DNA of 64,000 bases, from contig NZ_JACHIV010000001.1 in assembly GCF_014203325.1 (NCBI RefSeq), positions 2,853,501 to 2,917,500 of the forward strand. The letters run 5' to 3'. Source of the stretch: Saccharopolyspora gloriosae (GTDB lineage: Bacteria > Actinomycetota > Actinomycetes > Mycobacteriales > Pseudonocardiaceae). Under the pieces are notes generated by a model. It saw nothing but the letters and a program-made list of their open reading frames with translations, made no database searches and was not told the origin of the DNA. The translations under genes and the position numbers were made by a program. How positions within the stretch are numbered: position 1 is the first letter of the stretch; each line of letters starts with the position of its first letter. This document shows positions 8,876 to 18,403 of this stretch, one piece after another.

Positions 8876-9532
8876 ATGGCGATACGTGTGTTCGTGGTCG
8901 ACGACCACGAAGTGATCCGGCGGGGCGTGGCGGCCCTGGTGAAATCCGATTCGGAACTCGAACTGATCGGTGAGGCGGCATCAGCGGCCGAAGCGCTGGC
9001 ACTGGTGCCGCAGCACCGGCCGGACGTGGCCGTGCTCGACGTGCGGCTGCCCGACGGCAACGGCGTCGAGCTGTGCCGGGAGCTGCGCTCGCAGCAGCCG
9101 GAACTGCGGTGCCTGATGCTCACCTCGTTCGACGATCACGAGGCGCTGCTGGACGCGATCCTGGCCGGTGCCGCGGGTTTCGTGCTCAAGGGCGTGGTCA
9201 GCGAGGAGCTGCTCAGCGCGCTGCGGACCGTCGGGTCCGGGCGGTCGCTGCTGACCCCGAAGAAGACCGAGGCGATGCTGTCCTGGCTGCGCCGGGAGCA
9301 GGAGCGCGCGGACCCGCTGCGGGAGCTGACCTCGCGGGAACGGGAAGTGCTGGAGCTCATCGGCGAGGGCCTGACCAACCGCGAGATCTCCCAGCGGATG
9401 TACCTCGCCGAGAAGACGATCAAGAACTACGTCTCGCAGATGCTGGCGAAGCTCGCGATGCGCCACCGCAGCGAGGCGGCGGTGCTCGCGACCGAACTGC
9501 GGCTCGACCGCGGCACCCGGGGCAAGGACTGA
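8876..9532 (+). CDS. Response regulator, NarL/DosR (DevR) type
   Basis: A 218-residue cytosolic transcription factor. The receiver domain (1-120) has the acidic pair in VVDDHE, phospho-acceptor D55 ([11 protein letters not shown]), the switch threonine in MLTSF and lysine in FVLKGV. The C-terminal LuxR helix-turn-helix (about 150-212; LTSREREVLELIGEGLTNRE) carries EKTIKNYVSQMLAKL, close to the DNA-contacting EKTVKNY helix of mycobacterial DosR. The ATG at 8876 follows GAGGGGAGC. It is 4 bases from the GTG of the hybrid kinase, so they form one operon. Its close paralogue at 60147 is paired with a DosS-like kinase. Confidence 0.92.
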   Translation: MAIRVFVVDDHEVIRRGVAALVKSDSELELIGEAASAAEALALVPQHRPDVAVLDVRLPDGNGVELCRELRSQQPELRCLMLTSFDDHEALLDAILAGAAGFVLKGVVSEELLSALRTVGSGRSLLTPKKTEAMLSWLRREQERADPLRELTSREREVLELIGEGLTNREISQRMYLAEKTIKNYVSQMLAKLAMRHRSEAAVLATELRLDRGTRGKD

Positions 9533-9536
9533 CGCG

Positions 9537-12500
9537 GTGACCGCTGATCCTGGGCGCGAACGGCTGCTCGCCGGGTTACGGGACCTGCGGGACGGCAACT
9601 TCCGGCGCAGGCTCGCCGTGGCGGGCCCCGACGCGGAACTCGCCGCGGCGTTCAACGAACTCGCCGACCGCGAGCAGCACCTGATCACCGAGCTGCGGCG
9701 GGTCACCGCGGCGGCCGTGCGCGGCGAGTGGCCGCAGCCGCCCGTGAGCTTCGGCGGCACCGGGGGCTGGCAAGGCGCCGAACAGGCCGTCACCGAACTC
9801 CTGGAGGCGCTGCTGCGCCCGGCGGGCGAGCTCAGCCGGGTGCTGGGCGCGGTCGCGGCTGGTGACCTGACGCAGCGGATGCCGCGCCGCGCCGACGACC
9901 GGCTGCCCGGCGGCTTCGGCGACGTGGCCTCGACGGTCAACGACCTGCTCGACCAGCTGTCGCTGTTCGCCTCCGAGGTGAGCCGGGTCGCCGGGGAGAT
10001 CGGCACCGAGGGCAGGCTGGGCGGGCAGGCGCAGGTGCCTGGCTTGGTGGGCACCTGGTGGGAGCTGGCCGACGCGGTGAACCGGATGGCCGCGAACCTC
10101 ACCGGTCAGGTCCGCGACATCTCCCAGGCCGCGAAGGCGGTGGCGCGCGGCGACCTGAGCAGGCGCATCACCGTCGAGGTCTCCGGGGAGCTGGTGGAGC
10201 TCAAGGACACCTTCAACTCGATGCTGGACCAGCTCTCGGAATTCGCCGACGAGGTGACCAGGGTGTCCCGCGAGGTCGGCAGCGAAGGCAGGCTGGGCGG
10301 GCAGGCGCAGGTGCCGGGGGTGGCGGGCACCTGGCGCGGCCTGACGGACTCGGTGAACCTGATGGCCGACAACCTCACCGCGCAGGTCCGCAACATCTCC
10401 CAGGTGGCCACGGCGGTGGCGCGCGGCGACCTGACCCAGAAGATCGACGTGGACGCGCGCGGCGAGGTCCTGGAGCTGAAGAACACGCTCAACACCATGG
10501 TCGACCAGCTCTCCGCGTTCGCCGACGAGGTGACCAGGGTGTCCCGCGAGGTCGGCACCGAGGGCAAGCTCGGCGGGCAGGCGCGGGTGTCCGGCGTCGG
10601 CGGCACCTGGAAGGACCTCACCGACAACGTCAACATCATGGCCGACAACCTCACCACCCAGGTGCGCAACATCGCCGCGGTGGCCGCGGCCGTGGCGGGC
10701 GGCGACCTGTCGAAGAAGATCACCGTGGAGACCAAGGGGGAGGTCGCCGCGCTGGCCGCGACGATCAACGGGATGGTCGAGACGCTGGGCGCGTTCGCCG
10801 AGCAGGTCACGCTGGTCGCCCGCGAGGTCGGCACCGAGGGCATCCTCGGCGGGCAGGCGCGGGTGCCGGGCGTGGCGGGGACGTGGAAGGACCTGACCGA
10901 CAACGTGAACCTGATGGCGCGCAACCTGACCAACCAGGTGCGCAACATCGCCCAGGTGACGACGGCGGTGGCGCAGGGCGACCTGTCCAAGAAGATCGAC
11001 GTGGACGCCCAGGGCGAGATCCTGGAGCTCAAGACGACCATCAACACGATGGTCGACCAGCTCTCCGCCTTCGCGGGCGAGGTGACCAGGGTGTCCCGAG
11101 AGGTCGGCACCGAGGGCAAGCTCGGCGGCCAGGCCGAGGTCGCCGACGTCTCCGGGACGTGGCGGCGCCTGACCGAGAGCGTGAACCGGCTCGCGGGCAA
11201 CCTCACCACGCAGGTCCGGGCGATCGCGGGCGTGGCCAACGCGGTGACCAGCGGGGACTTGACCAGGCAGATCACCGTCGAGGCCAGCGGCGAGGTCGCC
11301 GAGCTCAAGGACGACATCAACGCGATGATCTCGAACCTCGCGGAGACGACCCGCACCAACGAGGAGCAGGACTGGCTCAAGACGCACCTGACGCGCCTGT
11401 CCGGGCTGATGCAGGGCCGCGGCGAGCTGCGCGCGCTCGCCGCGCTGATCATGACGGAGCTGGTGCCGCTGGTCTCCGCGCAGTACGGGGCGTTCTACCT
11501 GGCGCAGGGCGACGACGACGGCCCGGTGCTGACCCGCACCGCCACCTACGGCCTGCCGCGCACCGACACCCCGGAGCGGTTCGAGCTGGGTGAGTCGCTG
11601 GTGGGCCAGGCCGCCGCCGATCGCACCACGATCCTGGTGCGGGAGACGCCGCCGCAGTACCTGCGGATCAGTTCCGGGCTGGGCACCGCGACCCCGGTCG
11701 GCGTGGTGGTGGTGCCGGTGCTGTTCGAGGACCAGGTGCTGGCCGTGCTGGAACTCGCCTCGGTGCACGAGTTCAGCGCGCTGCACCTGGATCTGCTGCA
11801 GCGGTTGCAGGAGACGATCGGCGTGGAGGTGAACACGATCGTCTCCAACTCCCGGACGGAGGCGCTGCTGGCCGAGTCCCAGCACTTGGCGCGGGAGTTG
11901 CGGGCGCGGTCCGAACAGCTGGAGCACCAGCAGAACGAGTTGCAGCGCTCCAACTCGGAGCTCGCGGAGAAGGCCGAGCAGCTGGCCGCGCGCAACCGGG
12001 ACATCGAGATCAAGAACAGCGAGATCGAGCAGGCCCGCCAGCAGCTGGAGGAGCGGGCGAGCGAGCTGTCGCTGGCGTCGGCCTACAAGTCGGAGTTCCT
12101 GGCCAACATGTCCCACGAGCTGCGGACGCCGCTGAACAGCTCGCTGCTGCTGGCGAAGCTGCTGGCCGACAACGTCGACGGCAACCTCACCGATCAGCAG
12201 GTGGAACTCGCCAACACCATCCACGCCGCGGGCAGCGACCTGCTGGCGCTGATCAACGACGTGCTGGATCTGTCCAAAGTGGAGGCTGGACACATGACTG
12301 TGCTGCCGGAGGACGTCGATCCGGCGGAGCTGGCCCGGCACCTGGAGTCGCAGTACCGGCCGCTGGCCGCGGACAAGGGGCTCGATTTCGAGGCGGCGGT
12401 GGCGGATTCGGCGCCGGCGCGGCTGTTCACCGACCAGAGCAGGGTGGAGCAGATCCTGCGCAACCTGCTGTCGAACGCGGTGAAGTTCACCGAGCACGGG

Positions 12501-13433
12501 TCGGTGCGGTTGCGCATCGAGCGCGGCGACCCGGCGGCGACGGCCGATCCGGCGTTGCGGGCGCAGCCGGAGCTGGTGGCGTTCTCGGTGCAGGACACCG
12601 GGATCGGGGTGCCCGCGGGGAAGCTCAACCGCATCTTCGAGGCGTTCCAGCAGGGCGACGGCACGATCGTGCGCGAGTTCGGCGGCACCGGGCTCGGCCT
12701 GTCCATCAGCCGCGAGCTGACCGCGCTGCTCGGCGGCGAGCTCACGGTGCAAAGCGAACCGGGCCAGGGCAGCACGTTCACGCTGCACCTGCCCGCGGAG
12801 TTCCCTGAGCGGGACGAGCAACCGGAGCCGGGACCGGAGGCGGTCGCCGAGGTGGAGTCACCGCAGGAACCGGCGTCGCCACCCCCGCCGATCAGCGCGG
12901 AGGTCAAGTTCGACGTCGCCGCCGAGGGGATCGACCCGCCGATGCCGGAGTGGGAGTCCTCGATGGACACCGGTCCGCTCGTCGCCCCCGAGAACGGGTC
13001 CGCAGCGGAGAACGGTGCGGCGGGATTCCTGCGCTTCGGCGGGCAGAAGGTGCTCGTGGTCGACGACGATCCGCGCAGCGTCTACGCGCTGACCGCGCTG
13101 CTGGAGCAGCACGGATTGCGCGTGGTGTACGTGGACAACGGCATCGCCGGGCTGGGCGCGCTGCAGGAGCACGACGACGTGTCCGTGGTGCTGATGGACG
13201 TGATGATGCCGGAGCTGGACGGGAATTCCACGATCCGCACCATCCGGCGCATCCCGCGCCACCGGGACCTGCCGATCATCGCGGTGACGGCGAAGGCGAT
13301 GCACGGCGACCGCGAGCGCAGCCTCGCGTCCGGAGCCACCGAATGCGTGACCAAGCCCGTCGACCCCGAACGCCTCCTGCGACTGATCGCCGAGCAACTC
13401 GGCGTCGACGCAGGCCCGACTGCGGGGCCTTGA
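9537..13433 (+). CDS. Cytosolic hybrid histidine kinase with HAMP repeats, GAF and receiver domains
   Basis: A 1298-residue soluble kinase; no membrane segment is visible. A degenerate HAMP-like start ([10 protein letters not shown]) is followed by six HAMP modules (about 90-620), five of them in units of about 92 residues, each beginning with [12 protein letters not shown]-like sequence and ending in [11 protein letters not shown]-like sequence. Then come a GAF domain (about 620-770), a coiled coil (about 775-850), HisKA with H860 in SHELRTPLN, HATPase (N box [10 protein letters not shown] boxes DTGIGV and GGTGLGL) and a C-terminal receiver with D1221 ([11 protein letters not shown]). The architecture resembles group III (Nik1-type) kinases and the streptomycete osmosensor OsaA. 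GTG start; AAGGA lies in the end of the upstream regulator gene. Confidence 0.93.
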   Translation: MTADPGRERLLAGLRDLRDGNFRRRLAVAGPDAELAAAFNELADREQHLITELRRVTAAAVRGEWPQPPVSFGGTGGWQGAEQAVTELLEALLRPAGELSRVLGAVAAGDLTQRMPRRADDRLPGGFGDVASTVNDLLDQLSLFASEVSRVAGEIGTEGRLGGQAQVPGLVGTWWELADAVNRMAANLTGQVRDISQAAKAVARGDLSRRITVEVSGELVELKDTFNSMLDQLSEFADEVTRVSREVGSEGRLGGQAQVPGVAGTWRGLTDSVNLMADNLTAQVRNISQVATAVARGDLTQKIDVDARGEVLELKNTLNTMVDQLSAFADEVTRVSREVGTEGKLGGQARVSGVGGTWKDLTDNVNIMADNLTTQVRNIAAVAAAVAGGDLSKKITVETKGEVAALAATINGMVETLGAFAEQVTLVAREVGTEGILGGQARVPGVAGTWKDLTDNVNLMARNLTNQVRNIAQVTTAVAQGDLSKKIDVDAQGEILELKTTINTMVDQLSAFAGEVTRVSREVGTEGKLGGQAEVADVSGTWRRLTESVNRLAGNLTTQVRAIAGVANAVTSGDLTRQITVEASGEVAELKDDINAMISNLAETTRTNEEQDWLKTHLTRLSGLMQGRGELRALAALIMTELVPLVSAQYGAFYLAQGDDDGPVLTRTATYGLPRTDTPERFELGESLVGQAAADRTTILVRETPPQYLRISSGLGTATPVGVVVVPVLFEDQVLAVLELASVHEFSALHLDLLQRLQETIGVEVNTIVSNSRTEALLAESQHLARELRARSEQLEHQQNELQRSNSELAEKAEQLAARNRDIEIKNSEIEQARQQLEERASELSLASAYKSEFLANMSHELRTPLNSSLLLAKLLADNVDGNLTDQQVELANTIHAAGSDLLALINDVLDLSKVEAGHMTVLPEDVDPAELARHLESQYRPLAADKGLDFEAAVADSAPARLFTDQSRVEQILRNLLSNAVKFTEHGSVRLRIERGDPAATADPALRAQPELVAFSVQDTGIGVPAGKLNRIFEAFQQGDGTIVREFGGTGLGLSISRELTALLGGELTVQSEPGQGSTFTLHLPAEFPERDEQPEPGPEAVAEVESPQEPASPPPPISAEVKFDVAAEGIDPPMPEWESSMDTGPLVAPENGSAAENGAAGFLRFGGQKVLVVDDDPRSVYALTALLEQHGLRVVYVDNGIAGLGALQEHDDVSVVLMDVMMPELDGNSTIRTIRRIPRHRDLPIIAVTAKAMHGDRERSLASGATECVTKPVDPERLLRLIAEQLGVDAGPTAGP
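9960..11340 (+). repeat. Five tandem coding repeats of about 276 bp (HAMP units)
   Basis: Within the kinase gene, blocks around GGCGGGCAGGCGCAGGTGCC recur near 10018, 10297, 10570, 10848 and 11123, a period of about 276 bp or 92 codons. Long stretches such as GAGGTGACCAGGGTGTCCCG recur almost unchanged. The DNA similarity is higher than protein function alone requires, pointing to recent unit duplication or gene conversion. Confidence 0.85.
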
Positions 13434-13463
13434 CAGGACGGCCCGCGTAGCTGGTCGCTCAGC

Positions 13464-13614
13464 GGAACCTCAGCGGCTTCCTCGCTGCGGGATCGATTTC
13501 TGATGTATGTCCGATACACGGCGACATCGCCGTCCTCGCGAGGAAGCCGCCGAGAACCCGCCGGTGGTCGTCTTGCTCGGGCTGGTCGCTGCTCAGCGGT
13601 TTCGCCGCTGACAG
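13464..13614. repeat. Composite inverted-repeat element, copy A
   Basis: Left arm CCTCAGCGGCTTCCTCGC (from 13468), right arm GCGAGGAAGCCGCCGAG (13537-13553), then a separate small hairpin CTCAGCGG-TTTC-GCCGCTGA (13592-13611). The order of parts matches copies at 21693 and 48447. It lies between the kinase stop and the convergent 48-residue gene and contains no coding sequence. It could act as a bidirectional terminator. Confidence 0.7.
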
Positions 13615-13648
13615 GACAACGAGCAAAAGATCATTCCGAAAGGATGTC

Positions 13649-13795
13649 TCAGTCGAGATCAGGGCCAGGGGTGGTGGGGAGTTCGTCTAGCTGTTCGCGC
13701 AGTCGCTGCGACCAGCGCAGGTCGCGGGCGAAGGTGGCGTCGTAGTGGTCGACGCCGTGCGGCTGCTGCGGTTGGGGCGGTCCGGGTGGTGCCAT
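13649..13795 (-). CDS. Very small protein of unknown function, 48 aa
   Basis: Not recognised. The frame starts at ATG 13793-13795 (AGGA about 9 bases upstream on the minus strand) and reads MAPPGPPQPQQPHGVDHYDA, then ATFARDLRWSQRLREQLDEL and an acidic end. It is a proline/glutamine-rich head followed by an amphipathic helix, with normal high-GC codon use. No cysteines or membrane segment. A strong hairpin lies in its 5' leader. Confidence 0.5.
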   Translation of the reverse strand: MAPPGPPQPQQPHGVDHYDATFARDLRWSQRLREQLDELPTTPGPDLD

Positions 13796-13811
13796 GGGGA
13801 ATCCTGAGATC

Positions 13812-13856
13812 GGGGATTCCGGCCCCGCTCGGGGGACTGACGAGGCCGGAATCCCC
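13812..13856. terminator. 13-bp perfect hairpin between divergent small genes
   Basis: GGGGATTCCGGCC (13812-13824) and GGCCGGAATCCCC (13844-13856) form a perfect 13-bp stem with a 19-base loop. It lies 17 bases upstream of the 48-residue gene start. As it is at 5' ends rather than 3' ends, it may be a leader structure or a protein site rather than a terminator; no T-run follows. Confidence 0.5.
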
Positions 13857-14036
13857 TAGCTTACGAGGCGCGCGCCCGCTGGTCGCCACCGGTGTCGGCG
13901 GACTCACAGCTCCCGCGCGGTTCTAGTGCCGTTCTGGGCCGATGGTGTGAGCTCGCGCATGCCGGTTCGGCGGCTTCCCCGATCTCCGGGATAGTGCAGA
14001 CTGTATGCAGTGTTGCGGAACGGGAGGTGAGCACTC

Positions 14037-14216
14037 ATGGGAGGACTGCGGAAGCTGGCGCGAGCGGTCGCGCGGATGCCGCGCGGTTACGCCGCGGACG
14101 GCCGCATGCTGGGGTTGGTGACGGCCGCGGCCGTCGAATCGGCCGCGCGGCAGGACGAATCGGTCGAGCAGGAGCAGAGCACTCCGCTGCCACGGCAGCG
14201 GCAGCGGGTGGACTGA
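14037..14216 (+). CDS. Small basic protein of unknown function, 59 aa
   Basis: Not recognised. A near-ideal ribosome site GGGAGGTGA ends 6 bases before the ATG. The product starts MGGLRKLARAVARMPRGYAA, strongly basic and possibly membrane-surface or nucleic-acid binding, and ends in a Gln/Glu/Arg-rich tail (QEQSTPLPRQRQRVD). Codon use is normal. It converges on the oxalate-type operon with 8 bases between stops. AGACTGTAT, similar to the GntR palindrome of that operon, lies about 30 bases upstream (13998-14006). Confidence 0.6.
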   Translation: MGGLRKLARAVARMPRGYAADGRMLGLVTAAAVESAARQDESVEQEQSTPLPRQRQRVD

Positions 14217-14224
14217 CGGGCCGC

Positions 14225-14737
14225 TCAGCGCCCGTCGGCGCGGCGGGTGTGCGCCCGGGGCCGACCGGCCTGGCGGACGTAGTGGGCGGCGAGCGCGTCG
14301 GCGAGCGCGTTGCGCGCGGCCAGCCGCAGGAACCAGTGCGGGGCGAGGCGTTCGTGCAACCAGACGAAGCCGATCGCGAAACCGGTGCCGATCAGCGCCT
14401 GGTACGCCAGGAAGCCCGCGAGCGGCTCGCGCAGGCCGGGCGAGCCGCTCAGCACCCACCACGTGATCGTCTCGTGCAGCAACCGGGCCAGCGGGAACGC
14501 CACCAGCCAATACGCGGCGGCCGGCGCGAACATCCCCGGCCGCAGCAGCCCAGCGGCCAGCAGCAGCCCGTGGCCGCCGCCGGACAACGCCAGCGGCAGC
14601 ACCAGGGCGAGCGTCGTCACGGCCGTCCACCACGGCGGTTGCTGCGCGAGGGAGGCCAGCGGCCCGGCGAACGCGCCCGCCACCGCACCGATCACCGCGC
14701 CGGGCACCGCGATCGGAGCGCTCTCCCGGAACGGCAT
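14225..14737 (-). CDS. Small integral membrane protein, 170 aa
   Basis: Not recognised. About four to five hydrophobic segments (for example AVIGAVAGAFAGPLASL, AVTTLALVLPLALSGGGHG, LAGFLAYQALIGTGFAIGF) and a basic cytosolic tail. Its ATG overlaps the stop of the Nramp-like carrier gene by one base (TGATG), so the two are translationally coupled. It is the last gene of the oxc-frc-ligase-carrier operon and may be an accessory subunit of the carrier (inference). Confidence 0.75.
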   Translation of the reverse strand: MPFRESAPIAVPGAVIGAVAGAFAGPLASLAQQPPWWTAVTTLALVLPLALSGGGHGLLLAAGLLRPGMFAPAAAYWLVAFPLARLLHETITWWVLSGSPGLREPLAGFLAYQALIGTGFAIGFVWLHERLAPHWFLRLAARNALADALAAHYVRQAGRPRAHTRRADGR

Positions 14738-16251
14738 CAGCTCACCACCACGCCGAACCGGAACAGGCTGTAGAACAGCATGCCGAGGTAGAACACGGCG
14801 CCGAAGCCGATGATCGCGTTGCTCCACCACTTCGGCCGGATCGGCCTCGGCAGCAGCCGGTTGTTCACCAGCAGCAGCACCACGCAGTACGCGCCCATCG
14901 CGAACGTGGACAGGAACGCCAGCACGTCCAGGATCGCGCCAGGACCGTCGGCGGGGCCGAACAGCAGGACGAGGATCCCGAAGATGATCACGCCCCACAG
15001 GAATCCCGCGTACAGGTGCGAGAGCCGCAGCCGCCGCGCCCCCGGGACGAAGTGGTAGGTCATGTCGGCCTGCCCGCGGGAGAACGAGTCGAACAGCCCG
15101 AGCGTGGCGTTCAGCCCGATCAGCGCGATGAAGCCGAGGAACACGGTGCCCATCCAGGAACCGCCCGCCGCGGAGAACGCGTCCGCCATCGCGCTGATCG
15201 CGGCCTCCCGCTCGCCGGACTCGATGAGCCCGCGCACCCCCGGGTTCTGCCGGGCCGCGGATTGGGCGAGCACGGTGAACGAGATCGTGACGAGCATCGT
15301 CACGCCCCAGAACAGCAGCAGCGCGTCGAAGGTGACCCAGCGCCGCCAGCCCCGCCACTTGTCCAGCTCGGCCGGGTCGTCGGTGTCGAACATGAAGCCG
15401 CGCGAGGGCATCGTCTCCTCGTCGGCGGCGTGCCGGAGCCCGCGGATGCGGGGGATGTGCGCGCCCATGCCGGCCCCCTTGTCCCGCAGGTGCAGCGTGT
15501 ACCACATCTGCTGCATCCCGGACGGCCCGGCGAACGCGATGGAGCCGACCACGATGGGGAACCAGGTCGGCGACATCGCCTCGGCCGGGAAGTAGCCGAA
15601 GTGCAGCATCCCCGCCAGTGTGCTGCCGAGGTCCGCCAGGTTGCCCGCCATCGCGGCGACCACGCTGGTCCCCACCACGAGCAGGCCGATCAGCACGCTG
15701 AGCACGTTCTCCAGCAGCGGGTAGATCACCTTCGCGAGGCTGAACACCACGCCCACGAGCACCAGCCCGACGCAGGCCGACAGCACCCAGGGCACCCCGG
15801 TGATCTCCTCCAGCGCCGCGGCTCCCGCGGAGAGGTGCCCCGGCCAGATGTAGACGGCGATCGCGGTGACGAAGAAGAACCACATCAGCGGCTTCGCGAT
15901 CCGGGCCGCTCCGCTGAAGATGCTCTCGCCGGTGGCCATCGCCCAGCGCGCCATCTCCAGCATCACCACGGCCTGCAAGGTGACGCCGATGAGGAACAGC
16001 CAGCGGATCTCCGGGCCGAACACCAGCACCAGCCGCGGCCACATGTAGGACTCGCCCATGCCCACGCCCAGCGCCACCAGGAACACGGTCGGGCCGAGCA
16101 GGTGGATCGAGGGCGGTGCGTCGGGCAGCGGCCGGATGGGCATCGACTCCAGGCGCCCGGCCCGCCACACCCGCGCGCCGGTGCGCGTCGGCTGCCTGCT
16201 TAATTCGGGCTCCGGTTCCGCACTGCCTGCGGACGGTTTGTCGGCTTCCAC
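14737..16251 (-). CDS. Nramp/APC-like transporter in the oxalate-type operon
   Basis: A 504-residue polytopic protein with about 11-12 hydrophobic segments and a long polar N-terminus. The layout and local similarity (FLVALGVGMGESYMWPRLVL near residue 57) place it near the Nramp branch of the APC superfamily, but I cannot find the canonical DPGN metal-binding motif of the first helix; MGESYMWP occupies that place. The GTG start at 16249-16251 has GAGGAGGT 8 bases upstream. It follows the CoA ligase by 19 bases. Given its neighbours, it may carry oxalate or another small carboxylate rather than a divalent metal; this is inference. Confidence 0.75.
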   Translation of the reverse strand: MEADKPSAGSAEPEPELSRQPTRTGARVWRAGRLESMPIRPLPDAPPSIHLLGPTVFLVALGVGMGESYMWPRLVLVFGPEIRWLFLIGVTLQAVVMLEMARWAMATGESIFSGAARIAKPLMWFFFVTAIAVYIWPGHLSAGAAALEEITGVPWVLSACVGLVLVGVVFSLAKVIYPLLENVLSVLIGLLVVGTSVVAAMAGNLADLGSTLAGMLHFGYFPAEAMSPTWFPIVVGSIAFAGPSGMQQMWYTLHLRDKGAGMGAHIPRIRGLRHAADEETMPSRGFMFDTDDPAELDKWRGWRRWVTFDALLLFWGVTMLVTISFTVLAQSAARQNPGVRGLIESGEREAAISAMADAFSAAGGSWMGTVFLGFIALIGLNATLGLFDSFSRGQADMTYHFVPGARRLRLSHLYAGFLWGVIIFGILVLLFGPADGPGAILDVLAFLSTFAMGAYCVVLLLVNNRLLPRPIRPKWWSNAIIGFGAVFYLGMLFYSLFRFGVVVS

Positions 16252-16270
16252 GGCACTGACCTCCTCGTCG

Positions 16271-18403
16271 TCAGTCCAGCAATCCGGCGGCGCGGGCCCA
16301 CTGGTACTTGGCGCCCAGCACGGCCACCGGTTTCTCGGTGGTGTAGGGGTAAGCGACGACCCCGCGGTCGTAGAGGTGGTCGCTCGCCTGCTCGACCTCG
16401 ACGTCGCCCGCCAGCGAGGCCACGACCGGTTTGCTGATGCCCTCGGCGCGGGCTTCGGCGACGACGCGGGCGGTGAGCTCGGCGAAGACCATCGGTGGCG
16501 TGACGATCGTGTGCCAGTACCCGAGGATCAGCGCGTGCACGCGCGGATCCCGCAGGCCCAGCCGGATGGTCTCCTCGTAGGTGCGGGGCGGTTCACCGCC
16601 GGTGATGTCGATGGGATTGCCCGCCGCGCCGAACGGCGGGATGTGGCGGCGGAACGCCTCGTCCAGATCGGGAGGGACGTCCATCAGCCGCAACCCGTTG
16701 GCCACGCAGGCGTCGGACAGCAGCACCCCGGAACCGCCCGCACCGGTGATGATCACGACGTTCTCGCCCTGCGGGGTGGGCAGCACCGGCAGCCCGCGGG
16801 CGTACTCCAGCATGTCGTTGAGGCCGGGGGCGCGCACCACACCCGCTTGGCGCAGCACGTCGTCGTAGACCTTGTCGTCGCCCGCGAGCGCGCCGGTGTG
16901 CGAACTCGCCGCCCGCGCGCCGAGTTCGGTGCGCCCGGCCTTGAGCACCACCACCGGTTTCGTGCGCGTGATCCGCCGGGCCGCGTCGACGAACGCCCGC
17001 CCGTCCTTGAGGTCTTCGAGGTGCATCGCGACGCACTTGGTGTGCTCGTCCTGCTCGAAGAACGCCAGCAGGTCGTCTTCGTCCACATCGGACTTGTTGC
17101 CGAGCCCGACGATCGCCGACACCCCGGTCCGGGTGGTGCGGCTGAACCCGAGGATGGCCATCCCGATGCCGCCGCTCTGCGAGGTCAGCGCCACCCCGCC
17201 GCGCACGTCGTAGGGCGTGCAGAACGTCGCGCACAGGTCGTGCGGCGTGTAGTAGTAGCCGTAGATGTTCGGCCCCAGCAACCGGATTCCGTGCTTCTCG
17301 GCGATGGCCACGACCTCGTCCTGCAGTGCGGTCTCGCCGGTTTCGGCGAACCCGGACGGGATGAGCACGGCCGCCGCGACGCCCTTCGCGCCGCACTCCT
17401 CCAACGCGGCGGGCACGAACTTCGCGGGTACCGCGAACACCGCTACGTCCACTTCGCCCGGCACGTCGCCGATGCTGCGGTACGCCCGGTGGCCGAGCAC
17501 GGTGTCCGCCTTCGGGTTGACCGGCAGGATGCGCCCGCCGTAGCCGCCGTCGGCGAGGTTGCGCAGCACCGAGTTGCCGATCTTGCCGTCCTCGTTGGAC
17601 GCGCCGATCACGGCGACCGAGGCGGGCCGCATCAGCTTGTTCATCGCCCGCAGGATCTCCTCGCGCGAACGCCGCCGGGGCCGCCGCGCACCGTCCGGGT
17701 CGAGCAGCACCCGCACATCGGCGGCGATCGCGCCGGAGGGCGCGGCGAACACCGGGTTGAGGTCGAACTCGGAGATCTCGGGGAAGTCGGTGACCAGCGC
17801 GGACAGCCGGTGCAGCACGCCTGCCAGCCCCGCCGCATCGACGGGTTCGGCCCCGCGGGCTCCGCGCAGCACCGCGGCGGCCTTGATGTCGCCGAGCATG
17901 CCGCGGGCCTCCGACGCGTTGATCGGGGCCATCCGGAAGGTGACGTCTTCGAGCACCTCGACCAGCACGCCGCCGAGGCCGAACGCGACGACCTTGCCGA
18001 ACGTGGGATCGGTCGTGGCGCCGATGATGACCTCGTGCCCGCCGGTGATCATCTGCTGCACCTGCACTCCGGTGAGCGTCGCGTTCGCGTCGTACCGGCG
18101 GGCGCGGTCGAGGATCGTCTCGTAGCCCGCGCGCACGTTCTGGGCGCCTTCGATCCCGGTGAGCACGCAGCCGGCCTCGGTCTTGTGCAGGATCTCCGGC
18201 GAGACGATCTTCAGCGCGACCGGTCCGCCGATGTCGGCGGCCAGCAGCACCGCCTGCTCCGCGCTGCGCGCGAGCCCTTCGGCGGCGGCGGGGATTCCGT
18301 AGGCGTCGCAGAGGGTTCGGCCCTCCGGAGCGGTCAACGCCGAGCGCCCTTCGGCGAGCACCGCGTCGAGCACCCGGCGCACCGCTTGCTTGTCGTGGCC
18401 CAT
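16271..18403 (-). CDS. Acyl-CoA synthetase, NDP-forming, fused beta-alpha
   Basis: A 710-residue NDP-forming CoA ligase with the ATP-grasp (beta) part first (about 1-225; EILHKTEAGCVLTGI) and the CoA-binding/alpha part second (about 245-710; RPASVAVIGASNEDG; phosphohistidine segment SSHTGALAGDD). This order is opposite to the ligase at 1737. The start at ATG 18401-18403 overlaps the frc stop (TGATG); the frame could be extended upstream only through the frc gene. In the operon it could activate oxalate, formate or a 2-hydroxy acid to its CoA ester with ATP, priming the frc/oxc cycle, which otherwise needs a preformed CoA ester. Confidence 0.9.
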   Translation of the reverse strand: MGHDKQAVRRVLDAVLAEGRSALTAPEGRTLCDAYGIPAAAEGLARSAEQAVLLAADIGGPVALKIVSPEILHKTEAGCVLTGIEGAQNVRAGYETILDRARRYDANATLTGVQVQQMITGGHEVIIGATTDPTFGKVVAFGLGGVLVEVLEDVTFRMAPINASEARGMLGDIKAAAVLRGARGAEPVDAAGLAGVLHRLSALVTDFPEISEFDLNPVFAAPSGAIAADVRVLLDPDGARRPRRRSREEILRAMNKLMRPASVAVIGASNEDGKIGNSVLRNLADGGYGGRILPVNPKADTVLGHRAYRSIGDVPGEVDVAVFAVPAKFVPAALEECGAKGVAAAVLIPSGFAETGETALQDEVVAIAEKHGIRLLGPNIYGYYYTPHDLCATFCTPYDVRGGVALTSQSGGIGMAILGFSRTTRTGVSAIVGLGNKSDVDEDDLLAFFEQDEHTKCVAMHLEDLKDGRAFVDAARRITRTKPVVVLKAGRTELGARAASSHTGALAGDDKVYDDVLRQAGVVRAPGLNDMLEYARGLPVLPTPQGENVVIITGAGGSGVLLSDACVANGLRLMDVPPDLDEAFRRHIPPFGAAGNPIDITGGEPPRTYEETIRLGLRDPRVHALILGYWHTIVTPPMVFAELTARVVAEARAEGISKPVVASLAGDVEVEQASDHLYDRGVVAYPYTTEKPVAVLGAKYQWARAAGLLD

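Noticed and set aside
9576-12821. Very long open frame on the minus strand opposite the hybrid kinase (over 1000 codons)
   Set aside because: It mirrors the HAMP repeats in reverse, lacks a ribosome site and domain matches, and has the His/Gln/Arg/Gly-rich look of antisense frames in GC-rich DNA.
13812-13856. Hairpin region considered as a possible tRNA fragment
   Set aside because: A 13-bp stem is far longer than an acceptor stem and there is no T-loop or anticodon arm.
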